Source: Saccoglossus kowalevskii (lineage: Eukaryota; Hemichordata; Enteropneusta; Harrimaniidae). From it: DNA of 64,000 bases. Below, piece after piece: positions 49,317 to 60,919 of the stretch. The notes under the pieces are model-generated. The model had not been told where the DNA came from. It was given only the letters and a program-made list of their open reading frames with translations, and did not search any database. Position 1 is the first letter of the stretch. Each line of letters opens with the position of its first letter. A program made the translations under genes and the position numbers. The DNA lies in assembly GCF_000003605.2 (NCBI RefSeq), contig NW_003109083.1:20976-84975 (forward strand), read 5' to 3'.

Positions 49317-49330
49317 ACGCGTGAATATAC

Positions 49331-50524
49331 CTGGATATTGAGGAGAGATCGCATGAATCGGCCTTGCACTGCACTTCCACTTGGAAATCCTCCACCCTTC
49401 TTCTTTTGAAGGAACGTGCCAGGTATATGTATCTGTTTACTCAGCCAATTCCTCAGTTTTCGTTTTGTCCTCTGTGTTTTTTTTATGGCGCCGTAAAGGG
49501 CATTTAAACTATGTACCTTTCTAGACACTGATCATCATAAAGCAGTTCTGCTGGGATGATGTTTGTCTTTGTCATCACTATATGGACGTGGTTATTTAGC
49601 AGGCACATAGACAGTGAGTACATTTGATGAACAAAAGAAAAGTGGGACAACAGGGAACCATCACGCCCGCCTGTATAGAAGTGAGAGGGGTGGCGTGATG
49701 ATGGGATATTTTCTTAGCAAAATGTTGCAATGCGTTCCTCAGATTCTTAAAAGGAAAATTTATTTCATGTTGAGACTGGTGGTTCTCGATTGCCTGTCCT
49801 GATAAAATCAATATCACTTACAGCTTTTAATATGAAACCCCTATGTAAAGAACTGGGCAATCTAATGGCAGAACCTAGGAAGGCAATCACCTTTTAGCAA
49901 GGGCGATTATTCTGCTTGTATCTGCTTATTAATTAATTCAACAATTCTGCATAGGCCGGGTGATACTCACAGAAGTACCAATATATGATATCTGGCGTGA
50001 GGCTGTAACATTGTTCTAATATCAGGTGTTTCAAACCTGCATCTATAATAATAAGACCTTACTTTTTATCACGCTTCCTTTTACGTTATTCAATGTACTT
50101 TCTCAGCATTCAGTTCAAAACAAATTAAGGCAGCACACCTACGCTGAAATATGTGAGTGTTAAGGTTAAGTCAATGTTGGCAAAGCCCATATTTATGTGA
50201 AATTCAAATAGATGAATGTACCATTGACTTCATTCTATTTATATTTTAGGCACCGTTTAAAAGTGTACAGTAATCTTGTATGACCCATTCGTCATTCACA
50301 AAATTTCAACCTTTTCTCTGAATATTAATTATGCCTCTCTTACACGTTATTTTCCAAGGTTCTTCGACATGTAAAATTTCACTTCTCTCGTGATTCATAG
50401 AATCACAATTGTTTCTCTCATCAGATCCCCAAATAATCACCTATCGGTTGATTCTCTTGGAGTGTTTAATTACAAGACTTTGTTGCTTAATTTGTAGTAT
50501 CCGTCAACAATTATAACAGTGTGG
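49331..50524. other. No supported gene
   Basis: A minus frame at 49277-49528 with a basic KKTQRTKRKLRNW stretch overlaps the dead exon. I cannot assign it. The remainder is AT-rich spacer. Confidence 0.3.
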
Positions 50525-52560
50525 CAACCATATCATTTCCATGTGTGTGATGAAATGATTTATTCAGGCAGTATTCTATGCAAGTACTAACGACGACTGA
50601 CTTAGCTTAACTTTAGCCATTGGTTGCCCACTTTACCACACTGCAGTATGAATAATTTGGTTATCATCATAATTAGCGGAAGTGTTTATGAAGTTTAGAA
50701 TGTTTAGAAGTGTTTTAGTGTTACCGGCCTAAAAGGACTACTTACCGATAGCATAAACAACTTTTTTATTAAAAATTGGAGAGAATTTAAAAAAAAATTG
50801 TCTATGAATTTAAATAATACAAAAATCTCCACGACTAATTACCATTAATGATTGACATCTTGGTAAGAAAAAAATGCACCGAAACTTTCACACATCTTTT
50901 CCATGAGTGGTAAAACGAAAAAAAATCCACAAGCTGATTTACTCAGGAAGCATCCCATGCAAGTACTACCGATATACATTAACTTTAGCCATTGGTCGAT
51001 CACCTTACAACACTGCGTTATGAATAATTTGAATTTTATCCGAATTGGCGGCTGTTTCATGTTTAGAAATGTTTGAAAATCGACATGGTATAATTTGTTT
51101 ATAAATGGGTTGGCTTGACAATGACTTAGGTCAAACATATAAGCAACTTCGCCAACTTTGCAATCGCATTTTCCAACGTTGCATACTGTAATTTAACATT
51201 TTACACTCAGATCATGTGACAACGCGCTAATATAGGCTGCTTTCATCTGGTTTTCATATTTCTTTCGACTTCATAACGGCGGGGTTCTGTATGCCAACGA
51301 CTTAGGACAAATATACAAATACATATACCAACTCTAAAATCACTTTTCACAACTTTGCACCCTGTGTTACCGTCCTAAATCCACTACTTGCCGATAGCAT
51401 AAACAACTTTTTCATAGAGAAGTAGAGCAAATTTGAAAATTGTTAATGAATTTAAATAATACAAAAATCTCCACGACTAATTACTATAGCTGCATCATGG
51501 TAAGAACAAAATGCACGGACATTTCCACACATCTTTTCCATAGGTGGTAAAACGAAAAAAAAAATCACAAGCTGATTTACTCAGGCAGTATCCCATGCAA
51601 GTACTAACCACGGCCGATTTAGCTTAACTTTAGCCATCGATCGTTCACCTTACCACACTACTTTATGAATAATTGGAATTTAATCCGAACTGGCGGCTGT
51701 TTCATGTTTAGAAATGTTTTAAAATCGAAATAATATAATTTGCTTATAAAAGAGCATTTTTTGTACATTCAGGTAATGTTTTCGCAATTTAACAGCTGGG
51801 TTGGCTTGACAATGACTTATGTCAAACATTTGCATTTGCCAACTTTGCAATCGCATTTTCCAACTTTGCATACTGCATTTATACATTTTACACTCAGATC
51901 ATGTGACAACGTGCTAATATAGGCTGCTTTTATCTGGTTTTCATTCATTTGTTCGACTTTATAATTGCGGAGTTCTGTATTCCAACGACTTAGGGCAAAT
52001 GTACAAATACATCTACCAACTCTAAAATCACTTTGCACAACTTTTCACAACTTGCGTCGTGTGTTACCGGCCTAAAGCCACTACTTGCCGATAACATAAA
52101 CAACTTTTTTATTAAAAATTAGAGAGAATTTGAAAATTGTCTATGAATTTAAAGAATACAAAAATCTCCACGACTAATTACTATAAATAATTGACATCAT
52201 GGTAAGAAAAAAAAATGCAAAGACATTTCGACATATCTTTTCCATGTGTGTGATAAAAAAACGAAAAAAAAAATCCGCAAGCTGATTTACTCCTGCAGTA
52301 TCACATGCAAGTACTAACCACGACCGATTTAGCTGAACTTTAGCCATCGGCCGTTTATCTTACAACACTGCTTGATGTATAATTAGGATTTTATTCGAAT
52401 TGGCGGCTATTTCATGTTTAGAAATGTTTTAAAATCGATGTAGTATAATTTGCTTATAAATTGAAATTGTCTGTACATTCAGATAATGTTGTTGTATTTT
52501 GATGCGTGTATGGCTTGATAATGACTTAGCTCAAACACACAACTTTGACCTAGCGTTCCT
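50525..52560 (+). repeat. Long-period tandem array (about 645-700 bp units)
   Basis: The landmark gttaccggcctaaa (with variants) followed by cgata-cataaacaactttt occurs at about 50722, 51366 and 52063. Each unit then has aatacaaaaatctccacgac, aagctgatttactc, atgcaagtacta, an aatcgcattttccaac block and tgctaatataggctgcttt. A partial unit precedes the first landmark, and the last is truncated near 52560. No open frame is conserved between units. Confidence 0.85.
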
Positions 52561-53399
52561 AAGAACGAGTTGAGAGACTGAAAGCTATATTGCTTCTTCC
52601 CAGGGCGATATCTTCCATTTCATTCCTCTTTGGATGTACCTTTGGATGTTTGAACTATATGTTGCAAGTTCAAGTAATTTGTAACATATGTTGTGCGAAC
52701 GCTGATTCAAAAATGTAATTATAATATCACGAGTATGTGAACAGATGGCGTTGTCGTTAAAGAACAATTTGAACCGAATGATGTCTTTTAGATTTTCTAA
52801 GCAAAGAAGTAACCGATTTTTCAAAATAAACCAGAAAGTATGAAGATATTGTGACTTCGTTACGAAATGCGTGGAAGGCTTAATTGAGCCAGAGTCGACA
52901 GTTATGTACTGTAATGTTATTTGCAGTGGGCCCAATTCCTTTCGTTGTATGCGGGTTATTACGTTAACTGTTTAAACTCAAGCTCATGTATCTGCAGAAA
53001 CAGATAATTCCATACTGCATGGACATAATCTATATTCCCAAATGAAATGATAGAAATGTTAATAGTGTGTGATAATATTTTCTTTTTAACATTACATGTG
53101 CGTTAAATTACTTTATAACCACTATTATATTTTTCAATATTCAACATTACTCACTGGATTGTGATAATATTATACTTTTCGGACTTTGAGAGAAACGATC
53201 GAAGTGGACTAGCTGATATTGCTAATACTGGGAAATACGTTTGTTCAATTACTGTTGGTTCAGTGTCTTTGTCCCCTGTGCCAGAATACCACGCTTTCCG
53301 TTTCTGTAAGTTAAATGAAGTCGAATGGGTGTAGTGCATATATACAGATTCAACCATTGAGTGAAAATTGGATTGCAATAATGTAAATGTATTTTATAG
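52561..53399. other. No gene seen
   Basis: The 116-codon minus frame at 52585-52935 has no recognisable motif and no flanking splice logic. Confidence 0.35.
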
Positions 53400-53535
53400 G
53401 GAGCAAGTTTCTTTGAAATTAATGATGTTCTACTATTTTTTTTGTTTTACCCAGAAATTTCAGGTGATCAGAGAAACTTAATGCAACACAACTTTTATTT
53501 ATGTCAATGAAGAAAAAAGATGTTTTAGTTGATAC

Positions 53536-53572
<37 letters not shown>

Positions 53573-53870
53573 TTTACAACATCTATATATGTCTTTTAAA
53601 TGTTATACTCAAACTTACATTAATGATGTTCATATTAAGGAAAAACTGCTAACTTATTTATACTTTATGCTTATTTATACTTATTTATGCTTGATCATGA
53701 AACGTTAACATTTGATATATTTTGCTCATTAATAATTTTCCAAAATATTAATGATATTGATATTTTTCTATTTGCACCGTGGAAATACATTTTAAATTAT
53801 GTTACAAACACGTTTGAATATTCAAATTGCTTGAAAACACTTTTCAAAATGTTGTGATGATTATTACTTT
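53400..53870 (+). repeat. Diverged duplicated segment, copy 1
   Basis: Aligns with 55880-56250: atatgtcttttaa, catattaaggaa, acatttgatatatt-tgctca, ccaaaat-at-aatgat, ggaaatacattttaaa. It contains the TTA microsatellite at 53536. A mariner sits between the two copies. Confidence 0.5.
53536..53572. repeat. TTA microsatellite
   Basis: About twelve TTA/ATT triplets in a row. Confidence 0.95.
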
Positions 53871-54749
53871 TCAATGTACAGGAGTCTATAAATTTGATTG
53901 TCAGTGTAGTTGAACCTCACATTGGCACGTACATATAAAACAATGTTAACTATGTAGCCCTGGTGCCAGTTTATTACTAAAATAATGTTTCAGTGAGTAT
54001 ATAATAATAATTTACTTCGTTATGTAAAACAAAATAGCGCTAAACACCGTACATTTATTATAGTGAATGGGGGGATGTGTGCTTCACAGTCCACGTGATG
54101 AATATATCGGGTATTACATCTCCCTGATAAAAATATAGGTAGTTTTCAATAATTGTGACGTCACACTTCTTATAGGTGTAATACCAGGTATGACGTCATA
54201 ATTTATTCGTGGCGTCACGTCTATTCAAAATTACATATAATGTTCCGTGAACCGCTTGCACGAAATCCATTGGGGGAGATTTTCACCATTAAAATTACTT
54301 ATTTTGGCCATAGACTTGACATTGAGCGCATGTGCATCAAATAAGTAAAATACAGTATATGGAAATATAACCACAATCAGTAATCTCTGCCCGATAACAT
54401 CATTACACTATTGGTTTGAACGCAGGTTTATCTTGCTCCTTTTGCAAATTAGAGGCTAGCTTATGCAGAAGATTATTCAGTATCACACATGTTTGCATCA
54501 GTATATTGCTCGGATAAAATTTACGTTTTAGCTGGGCGCTCTTGATACACATATATACAGTCATTGATGTCAGTATCTCAATTTTAAGATCGTCCTCTAT
54601 GAAAAATATTAAAATAAATAGTCAGCCAATTTCCTTTTTCATTCAAACAATACGCACCCTAAGTAACCCGATGTCAAGTTTGATTGAGTCAATATATATC
54701 ACACTTATTAGCCGAAATAGTCACCATAAATGTGATATATATATATATA
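53871..54749. other. No gene seen
   Basis: Spacer. A short palindromic-style repeat of TGACGTCA/TGACGTCATA words occurs at 54157-54200 (gtgacgtcacac, tatgacgtcataa), resembling CRE half-sites. No gene start follows nearby. Confidence 0.35.
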
Positions 54750-55760
54750 CGAGGGGCGTTCAATAAGTTATGCCCCTGAACCACTTCCAGTTGTCTGATC
54801 TAGATGACATTTTGAATGTGTAATTATTTACATCTCTATGGATTATGTTGCAAAACACTAAAGAGCTAATTGTGGTTTCAGGTGAGTCAGGTGTGCAATG
54901 CAGCCAGTTGAGTGTCGCGCAGTAATCCGGTTTTTGTATTTGAAAGGACGCACACCAAATAAGACTTTTGATGAAATGAAAGAAACTTATAGTGATTATG
55001 CTCCATCATATGACCTTGTAAAACGCTGGTATCGTCAATTTAAACATGGCCGGAGGTATGTGGAAACAGCTCCCAGACCTGACCGTCCCTCTTCTGTTAT
55101 TGATGAGGCATCTGTCCGTCAAGTTGAGGCATACATTTTGAAAGATCGATGCATTACTGCTCGCCAAATAGCCCAAGAGGTCAAGATTGCTACAGGTTCT
55201 GTGGAAACTATCATTCATGGCCATTTGCATATACATAAGGTGTCTGCCAGATGGATTCCCAGGTTGCTCACACCTTCCAGAAGAAGGAACGCATTTAGTG
55301 CTCGAGGATGAATTTGTTGATGTCCCAAGACGATAAGTCAAAAGTTTTTTTTCAAAATCAGGATTCGGGCAAAATCAGCAAAAGTATCCTCCTACTGCAG
55401 GTCAACGGTCCGGTCCACAACTCGCATGTCACCAGATCAAAAGCACGGGCGTGTGGCTATGAAATCTTCCCTATCCGTCTTACTCTTCTGACCTTGCACT
55501 CTCTGCCTTTCATCTCTTCCCAGCCATGCAGTTGTTTTTGAAAGAAAAGCGTTTCCCAGATGATACAGCCTTGCTTTTTTAAGGTACGACTGGGGTGTTC
55601 TACAAACAGATGGGATTTGTTTCCATACTTGAAGTATATGGAAAGGCGCCACTATATTCACCTCCATTTTAACAGTCGAGTCGATCTTTTTGGTTTCGCT
55701 TTATGTGAATTTGATGTTCCGGGCAGACTGCATTCGAGACAACAATAGCAGAAGGAAGAG
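54750..55760 (+). mobile_element. mariner element, copy 1 (dead, 3' end missing)
   Basis: Follows a TA in a TA-rich run. The left end reads cgaggggcgttcaataagtt, the common mariner terminal repeat. Transposase starts at 54898 (MQPVECRAVIRFLYLKGRTP), with an intact N-terminal helix-turn-helix half through SARWIPRLLTP to about 55311. Then the frame breaks, and a deletion removes the segment holding the first catalytic Asp. The second catalytic motif reads LLQVNGPVHNS, where the family has LLQDNAPVHNS, so Asp is Val. I found no right terminal repeat. Confidence 0.85.
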
Positions 55761-55879
55761 ATCGGCACTTTTATTTATGTAGATTGAAGGAAGGGTTTGA
55801 AGATGTCATTGTTTAAGTTTATAACTCATCTTATTTGAAGTGTTAATGTTCACAATATTAGGTATTGTATCTACAGTTT

Positions 55880-56250
55880 CAAGAAAGTTTTGAATTTCAG
55901 TGAACACACTGCACATAAGTTGAGGTCACTTCTTCATGCGATTGTTATTTTTCTTTAGAACAATAATATGTCTTTTGTTCAAATATTATATCCAAATTTA
56001 ACTACTTAATGTTTATATTAAGGAATAATTACTTACCTAATTAAGTAATTTGCGTATTGTGTGTCATGATTACTGTACACGATCATACAACGCATCATTT
56101 GATATATATTGCTCACTTTCCAAAATGATAATAATAATAATGATTTTTATCACTGTTTTGAGTGGCAATACATTTTAAAATCAGTCATATACATCATTAA
56201 CAATTTTATGAAAAACACTATATGTGTTGAATTACTAAACACGTACACAC
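55880..56250 (+). repeat. Diverged duplicated segment, copy 2
   Basis: Partner of 53400-53870 in the same orientation. Similarity is patchy and relies on several words of 10-14 bases in the same order. It lies just beyond the mariner remnant. Confidence 0.45.
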
Positions 56251-57696
56251 ACAAATTGTGCCTATGAAGCATAATAAACAAATTATTGTTTTTGATATTG
56301 CTAAATATTCAATATTTAGAGAAACATAGAAATGAAGGAATTAAAAATTAATTACAAATTAATACATTTTGCACTAAAGAAATAAAAACAACTTGAAAGA
56401 CATAGTCTGACCTTGTATGATTTCAAAAAATAAGCTAAATAAGTTCAGTTATACGAGTATGTGACTACCATAACGAATATATTGTTTGCATAATACTACC
56501 CACCCATATCACTTACACGTAATTCATAAATTTAAAATAGCAGCCTTATCGAACTCATACTGACCTCGAACCAACGTTTTGTATTACGTCAGAAACCATA
56601 AAGCGGATTTAAATATGGCATTTATACTATTTCATGCTGAATTGTCACACTCTATTTCATAAACCAGCTTGGAACTGTTCATAATAAACTTAGATATGTC
56701 TGTGATTTATAAATCTGAATGTTTTTGCAAATGATGGCGTTCGAACGAGGACTATAAGCAGCGCTACTCTAGTTAAATGATTGCTATTATAAACAGGGGA
56801 AGCATCATGTATTCCGTTTATAGAGACTACGTAGACCATAGATATAAAAGATTATGCTACGCGAGAATTCCACGTGTACTGCAGCACAACATATTAATCA
56901 ACTGTGACAGCATACATTGTTTGGCATATCCAACAAATTTATCTGAACATGCGAAATCGTAATGTCACCTTAGCTCCAAAAACTGTTTGAGGCAATAGTC
57001 AAAGTATTTCTTATTTCACACTATAGAATTACATGTCAGTATCTGTGTGAGATATGATTTTTAAAGATATCGATGAAGGTACTGCGTTAAGGTAAATAAG
57101 GAAGTGCACATAATTATTCAAAATTGTGAAATGCACGGTCACAGGGTAAATATAATACCACAACTACTTGATAATTGTTTATATGCAACTGTCAACAAAT
57201 CAACAAATTTAGGTTCCACAAAAAACAGATGAACAGTGATATCATACTGACTGTAGAATTGTACAGTGTGACTTAAGAAAACATGCAAAGTTGAAACATT
57301 TTTTCGAACACAATCGACGAAGTTAAATAATGTTAGACAAAGTTGCGTCGATCAATTGCTACCCTCGTAAAGTGCATGAATCTCGTATTCTATTAGATGT
57401 GTCCTACAGTAACTACAGAGAAAAGATAATGCGTTTAAATACGTTTTGCTATAAAGAATAATGAGGGATGTTATGTCAATATATTGAACGGAAGAGAAGG
57501 AGGAGATCACACTCGGTGTTAAAACAAAATAAATATACATAATAATAATGATATATTCATCCTGCTCCTGGTTCCTGTTATATTATCTATCTGAAACATT
57601 GTGTGAAAGCTTTTGTTCAAAATACATTTGAAGACATCACAAATATTTGCACATTTATTATGTTGTATTCATCTAAATTGAGCTAATCGTGGCAAT
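56251..57696. other. No gene seen
   Basis: AT-rich spacer without coding evidence. Confidence 0.4.
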
Positions 57697-57927
57697 TTAC
57701 TTCCCGAACAAAAAAATATTCTCTATGAGTGACTGTCGGATTTCGTTAAAACTTTCTTGATTTATATTTTTGTCTACATGAATACTTGACTTCCCAATCG
57801 GTTTCACAATTCTCTTCTGTCGGAAATTATCAACATCAGTCTTTATAGTTGCTCCTTTATATGTCAGAATTCTGCAATAACCATCGTGCGACGTAAACAT
57901 CACTACCACTCTAAGAAGAGACTTCAC
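57697..57927 (-). other. Possible terminal exon, unidentified
   Basis: A minus frame reads VVMFTSHDGYCRILTYKG and then a charged tail to a stop at 57697. The SHDGYCRIL stretch resembles the end of an Ig-like strand pattern, and a pyrimidine-rich cttcttag precedes it. No partner exon was found. It may be chance. Confidence 0.2.
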
Positions 57928-58496
57928 ACAAATTGACGACCACGTGTTTGATGAAAAACTCTATCATGTGAAAAATTACAGCAAGAATTACTTGTTAATT
58001 TTGAATTGTAACATATTTTTAGATACTATCACTAGGACAACCGAGAATCTCAATCTTTGTAAAAAGTCCATTTAAACAAAAGATGACTGATATTGATAAT
58101 TTGTCACTGGGTGTAAAATTAAAATAATATTTTTTTACAGGCGTGTACAGTTCTCAGGTCCAATTGATTGGGGTACACTGGGTGTAATATAAGTATATTG
58201 TGCTATGTAAACTTCTCTATTGATCATTATCATTGAGCAAAGCATCTTAACCAATAGAAAAAATAACAGTCCACGCCACATGGTGTGAAGATTTTATTTT
58301 ATTTACCGCCATTATTGGGTACAGACTTCATATATCATTGTAGCTTGTAAGTGTTGAACAAAAACTGTTATCAATAGAAACGGTTTTAATATACTGTGTC
58401 AAATACCGAAAATTGCACAGTAACAGTGAAAGTCAGCATCATTCTTCGTTCACGAGTCGTAACAATGATATAACATAGTTGCTGGTTTATCTTACA

Positions 58497-60561
58497 CTAA
58501 TCTCTGAGAATGATTAAATCTTTTTTGTTCGCATTGAGCAATAAAATATTACTGTCTTTCTTGCAACACTCGTCACGCAAATAATTCAATAATTGCTCTT
58601 TAATTTCGGGTTTGCAAGTTTCCCGAAATTTATAGATTTGTGTGAAGAAATCTAACTTGTATGAACCGCTTTGGGATTCTTCATCAAAACAATTTGTTAC
58701 GTCAATCCAATATTCCCTACATTTTGTTTGATATTTGACATACGGAAGCCTACGTTTAAATATGTCTTCGATGGCCTGAATTCCAATAAAGTTAAGATTT
58801 GAACTACAGTAGTACTCCCCGACCTTTACAGATAACTTTGTCCATCCGCCTATGAAAGAAAAAAGAGCATTTGTCAATCCCTCAAGACCACACATATCAA
58901 CATAATATTAACTTTGACTGAAATAACTTTTTAAGCTTCATATTAAAACACTTTTGCTTACACAGTCTGAAAACAGGGACTTATGGATTGAATTCAGTGC
59001 GTCCGTGTGTGCATCTGGACCTATATCTTAGACATGCATGAACCAATTACATTCATTTTTTTCAGATCTGATTTAAAATGGCCGACTGGCGGATATTTAG
59101 TTTTAATAAATGCAGTTTTCGTCCCATATCCGTGCCATGCTTTGACTAAATATTTTCAAATTATATATATTCATTATACATCATGGTTTGAGTGTCTGAT
59201 TAAACTGGTCAAATGGCGGACACGTTTGTTCTACAAGATCATCAAAAAAATTATGGATGGATTCTGTTCTGACTTGGTACTTGGTACATTAGACATTATG
59301 GGTCTCTGATTTTTTCAGATTGGATTCCAAATGACTGACAGGCGGCCATTTTGTTTTAATTAATGCGGTTGTAGCGCCATATTTTTGGCTTGACTGTTAA
59401 TGCTCAAATTGATATATTCGTTATACATCAGGTTATATATATATATAGATGTATTTAAAATGACGGATCGGTGGCCATTTAATTTTAATTAATGTTGTTA
59501 CTGAGCATTTTATCTCAATATGGACATGTACTCGTTTGACGATCATATACAAGATGTCAATCATTTTAATGTTAACAAATCATCATAATCAAGCATCAGC
59601 CTCTGGATTTATACTTGATGTCCCAACTATATTACTATCAACAAAAGTATATATTTAAGTTTGAAAACTAACGGAGACTGTTCCCCTTGCATGTCTTGTT
59701 TTCAATAAATCGTGCGCATTTGGCTATTATATGTTTTGAATGACTGTTAGCCGAGATAATAGACTAAATAGTCAATGACAATAGAGTAGAGAGACACATG
59801 GAATTAGTAGTGGAAAATCAAATTAGTTACATGTGTGTCTTTAACGCATGTTTTTTTTTTTTTTTTTTTTTTTGCTTCACTATTTTTGACTCAAAAGCCT
59901 GAAAACAAAATATTACATGTAATAACGTAAATAATGGGTTGTTACGTTCTATCCGTGTTGGATGTTCTTTTTTCTGGGTACCTATATAACAGTTGCTGTT
60001 GTACTTAACAAATGAGCCAAGCAATAAATGTTTATACGTTTATTGTTGGCTTGAAATGGGTTTTAGATTGTGATTCAATCCAAATCTGTCCTAGGAGAGT
60101 TGTAAATAAACACTTACATAAGTGAAACCTGGAGTGATGCATTTGATTCCACAAAACAAGTGGTGATATACTTGAAATAAAAGCATAACAGTATTTTCAA
60201 TTAAAGAAATTAATAATTAATTGAGTTGCCAAAAAGTACATACCATCACCCATTGTGAAATACAGCATTCCTCCTTTAACTAGACAATTGTATAATTTCA
60301 TCGTGGTATCCTCAAGGTGTTTGAAATGATAAGCCGAATTTGAGACAACTACCATACCAAATTGTTTCTCACCATTCTTCTCCAAGTACTTTTCAATCGT
60401 AATTTTTTGGAAGTCAAATGTGACGTTGCACCATTTGTCGGATTTATATTCCACCAAATCTTTAAATTTTGATAGTTCCTCAGCAGCAGGTTCAACAGCT
60501 ATGTACGTAATATTTGCGTATTTAGCTATCAAGTTGTCTATGATTAGCTCATCTACTTGTC
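58497..60561 (-). CDS. Histamine N-methyltransferase-like enzyme, last two exons
   Basis: Exons 60561-60244 and 58849-58497 are joined in phase 1 with good AG and GT borders and no stops (about 222 residues). The first begins GQVDELIIDNLIAKY, directly after where the family has its glycine-rich SAM motif (on an earlier exon, not found here). It includes YIAVEPAAEELSKFKDLV (SAM-binding Glu of motif II) and MVVVSNSAYHFKHLED. The second begins GGWTKLS and contains YWIDVTNCFDEE and FFTQIYKFRETCKPEIKEQL, the C-terminal lid of HNMT, ending at TAA. In human HNMT the Gln that contacts histamine (Q143) aligns with Ser here, while the C-terminal Asn (N283) appears kept. The substrate may therefore be a different small amine; this is inference. 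Family role: SAM-dependent N-methylation in the cytosol. The 5' exons lie beyond 60561, perhaps outside the window. Confidence 0.8.
59060..59510 (+). repeat. Repeats with ATGGC..GGCGG...CATTT core, in HNMT-like intron
   Basis: The sequence ttttttcagat-tgattt-aaaatg followed by g-cgactggcgg-catttagttttaat-aatg occurs at about 59060 and 59310, and part again near 59460. Spacing is about 250 bp. It lies antisense in the intron between the two HNMT-like exons. The shared core suggests an interspersed repeat or decayed tandem array. Confidence 0.6.
59851..59873. repeat. Homopolymer T run (23)
   Basis: Uninterrupted T tract. On the minus strand it is an A tract, possibly the tail of an old retroposed insertion. 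No body was identified. Confidence 0.9.
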
Positions 60562-60919
60562 CTGAAACAAAATGTATCGTTGTCTAATTTTATGAGATTT
60601 TCTGAAAATAAAAGTAGAATGTTATATTCGGGTTTCGAAAAAGAGTTTTGTCTTGTTAATTCGTGTTTAATCTTGTAAATTACAATGTGACAGTATTGGT
60701 GTTGAATTAATAAATTTCCTGTTTGTTGAATATTTTTGCATTATAATTTTTATCTATTTATTTTATGTTAAAAATTACTAAATACAATGTTTTGATGAAA
60801 TTCACATATGTTTCAACATATAATACAGGCTATTACCAATAAAACATTGTAGTCCAAATAATTCAATATGCGTATATGAAAGTAGGATTGCTGTATACGG
60901 ACGCCATGCATGTGGCATA
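60562..60919. other. Intron or 5' flank of HNMT-like gene
   Basis: No exon with the expected glycine-rich SAM motif was seen on the minus strand here. Confidence 0.4.

Larger units (their letters stand above)
46812..49330 (+). repeat. Segmental duplication, downstream copy
   Basis: Direct copy of the region upstream of, and including, pseudoprotease exon 1. Aligned parts are 46812-46860 with 23960-24008, 48300-48840 with 24010-25400 in pieces, and 48905-49330 with 28030-28450. The stretch 46861-48299 is inserted relative to the upstream copy. The alignment stops shortly after the exon 1 donor position, and I found no copies of exons 2-7 downstream. Confidence 0.7.

Noticed and set aside
49277-49528. 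Minus frame with a basic KKTQRTKRKLRNW stretch
   Set aside because: Overlaps the dead exon copy, has no homologue I recognise and no flanking exons; probably chance.
55006-55341. Minus-strand 111-codon frame
   Set aside because: Antisense shadow of the mariner transposase.
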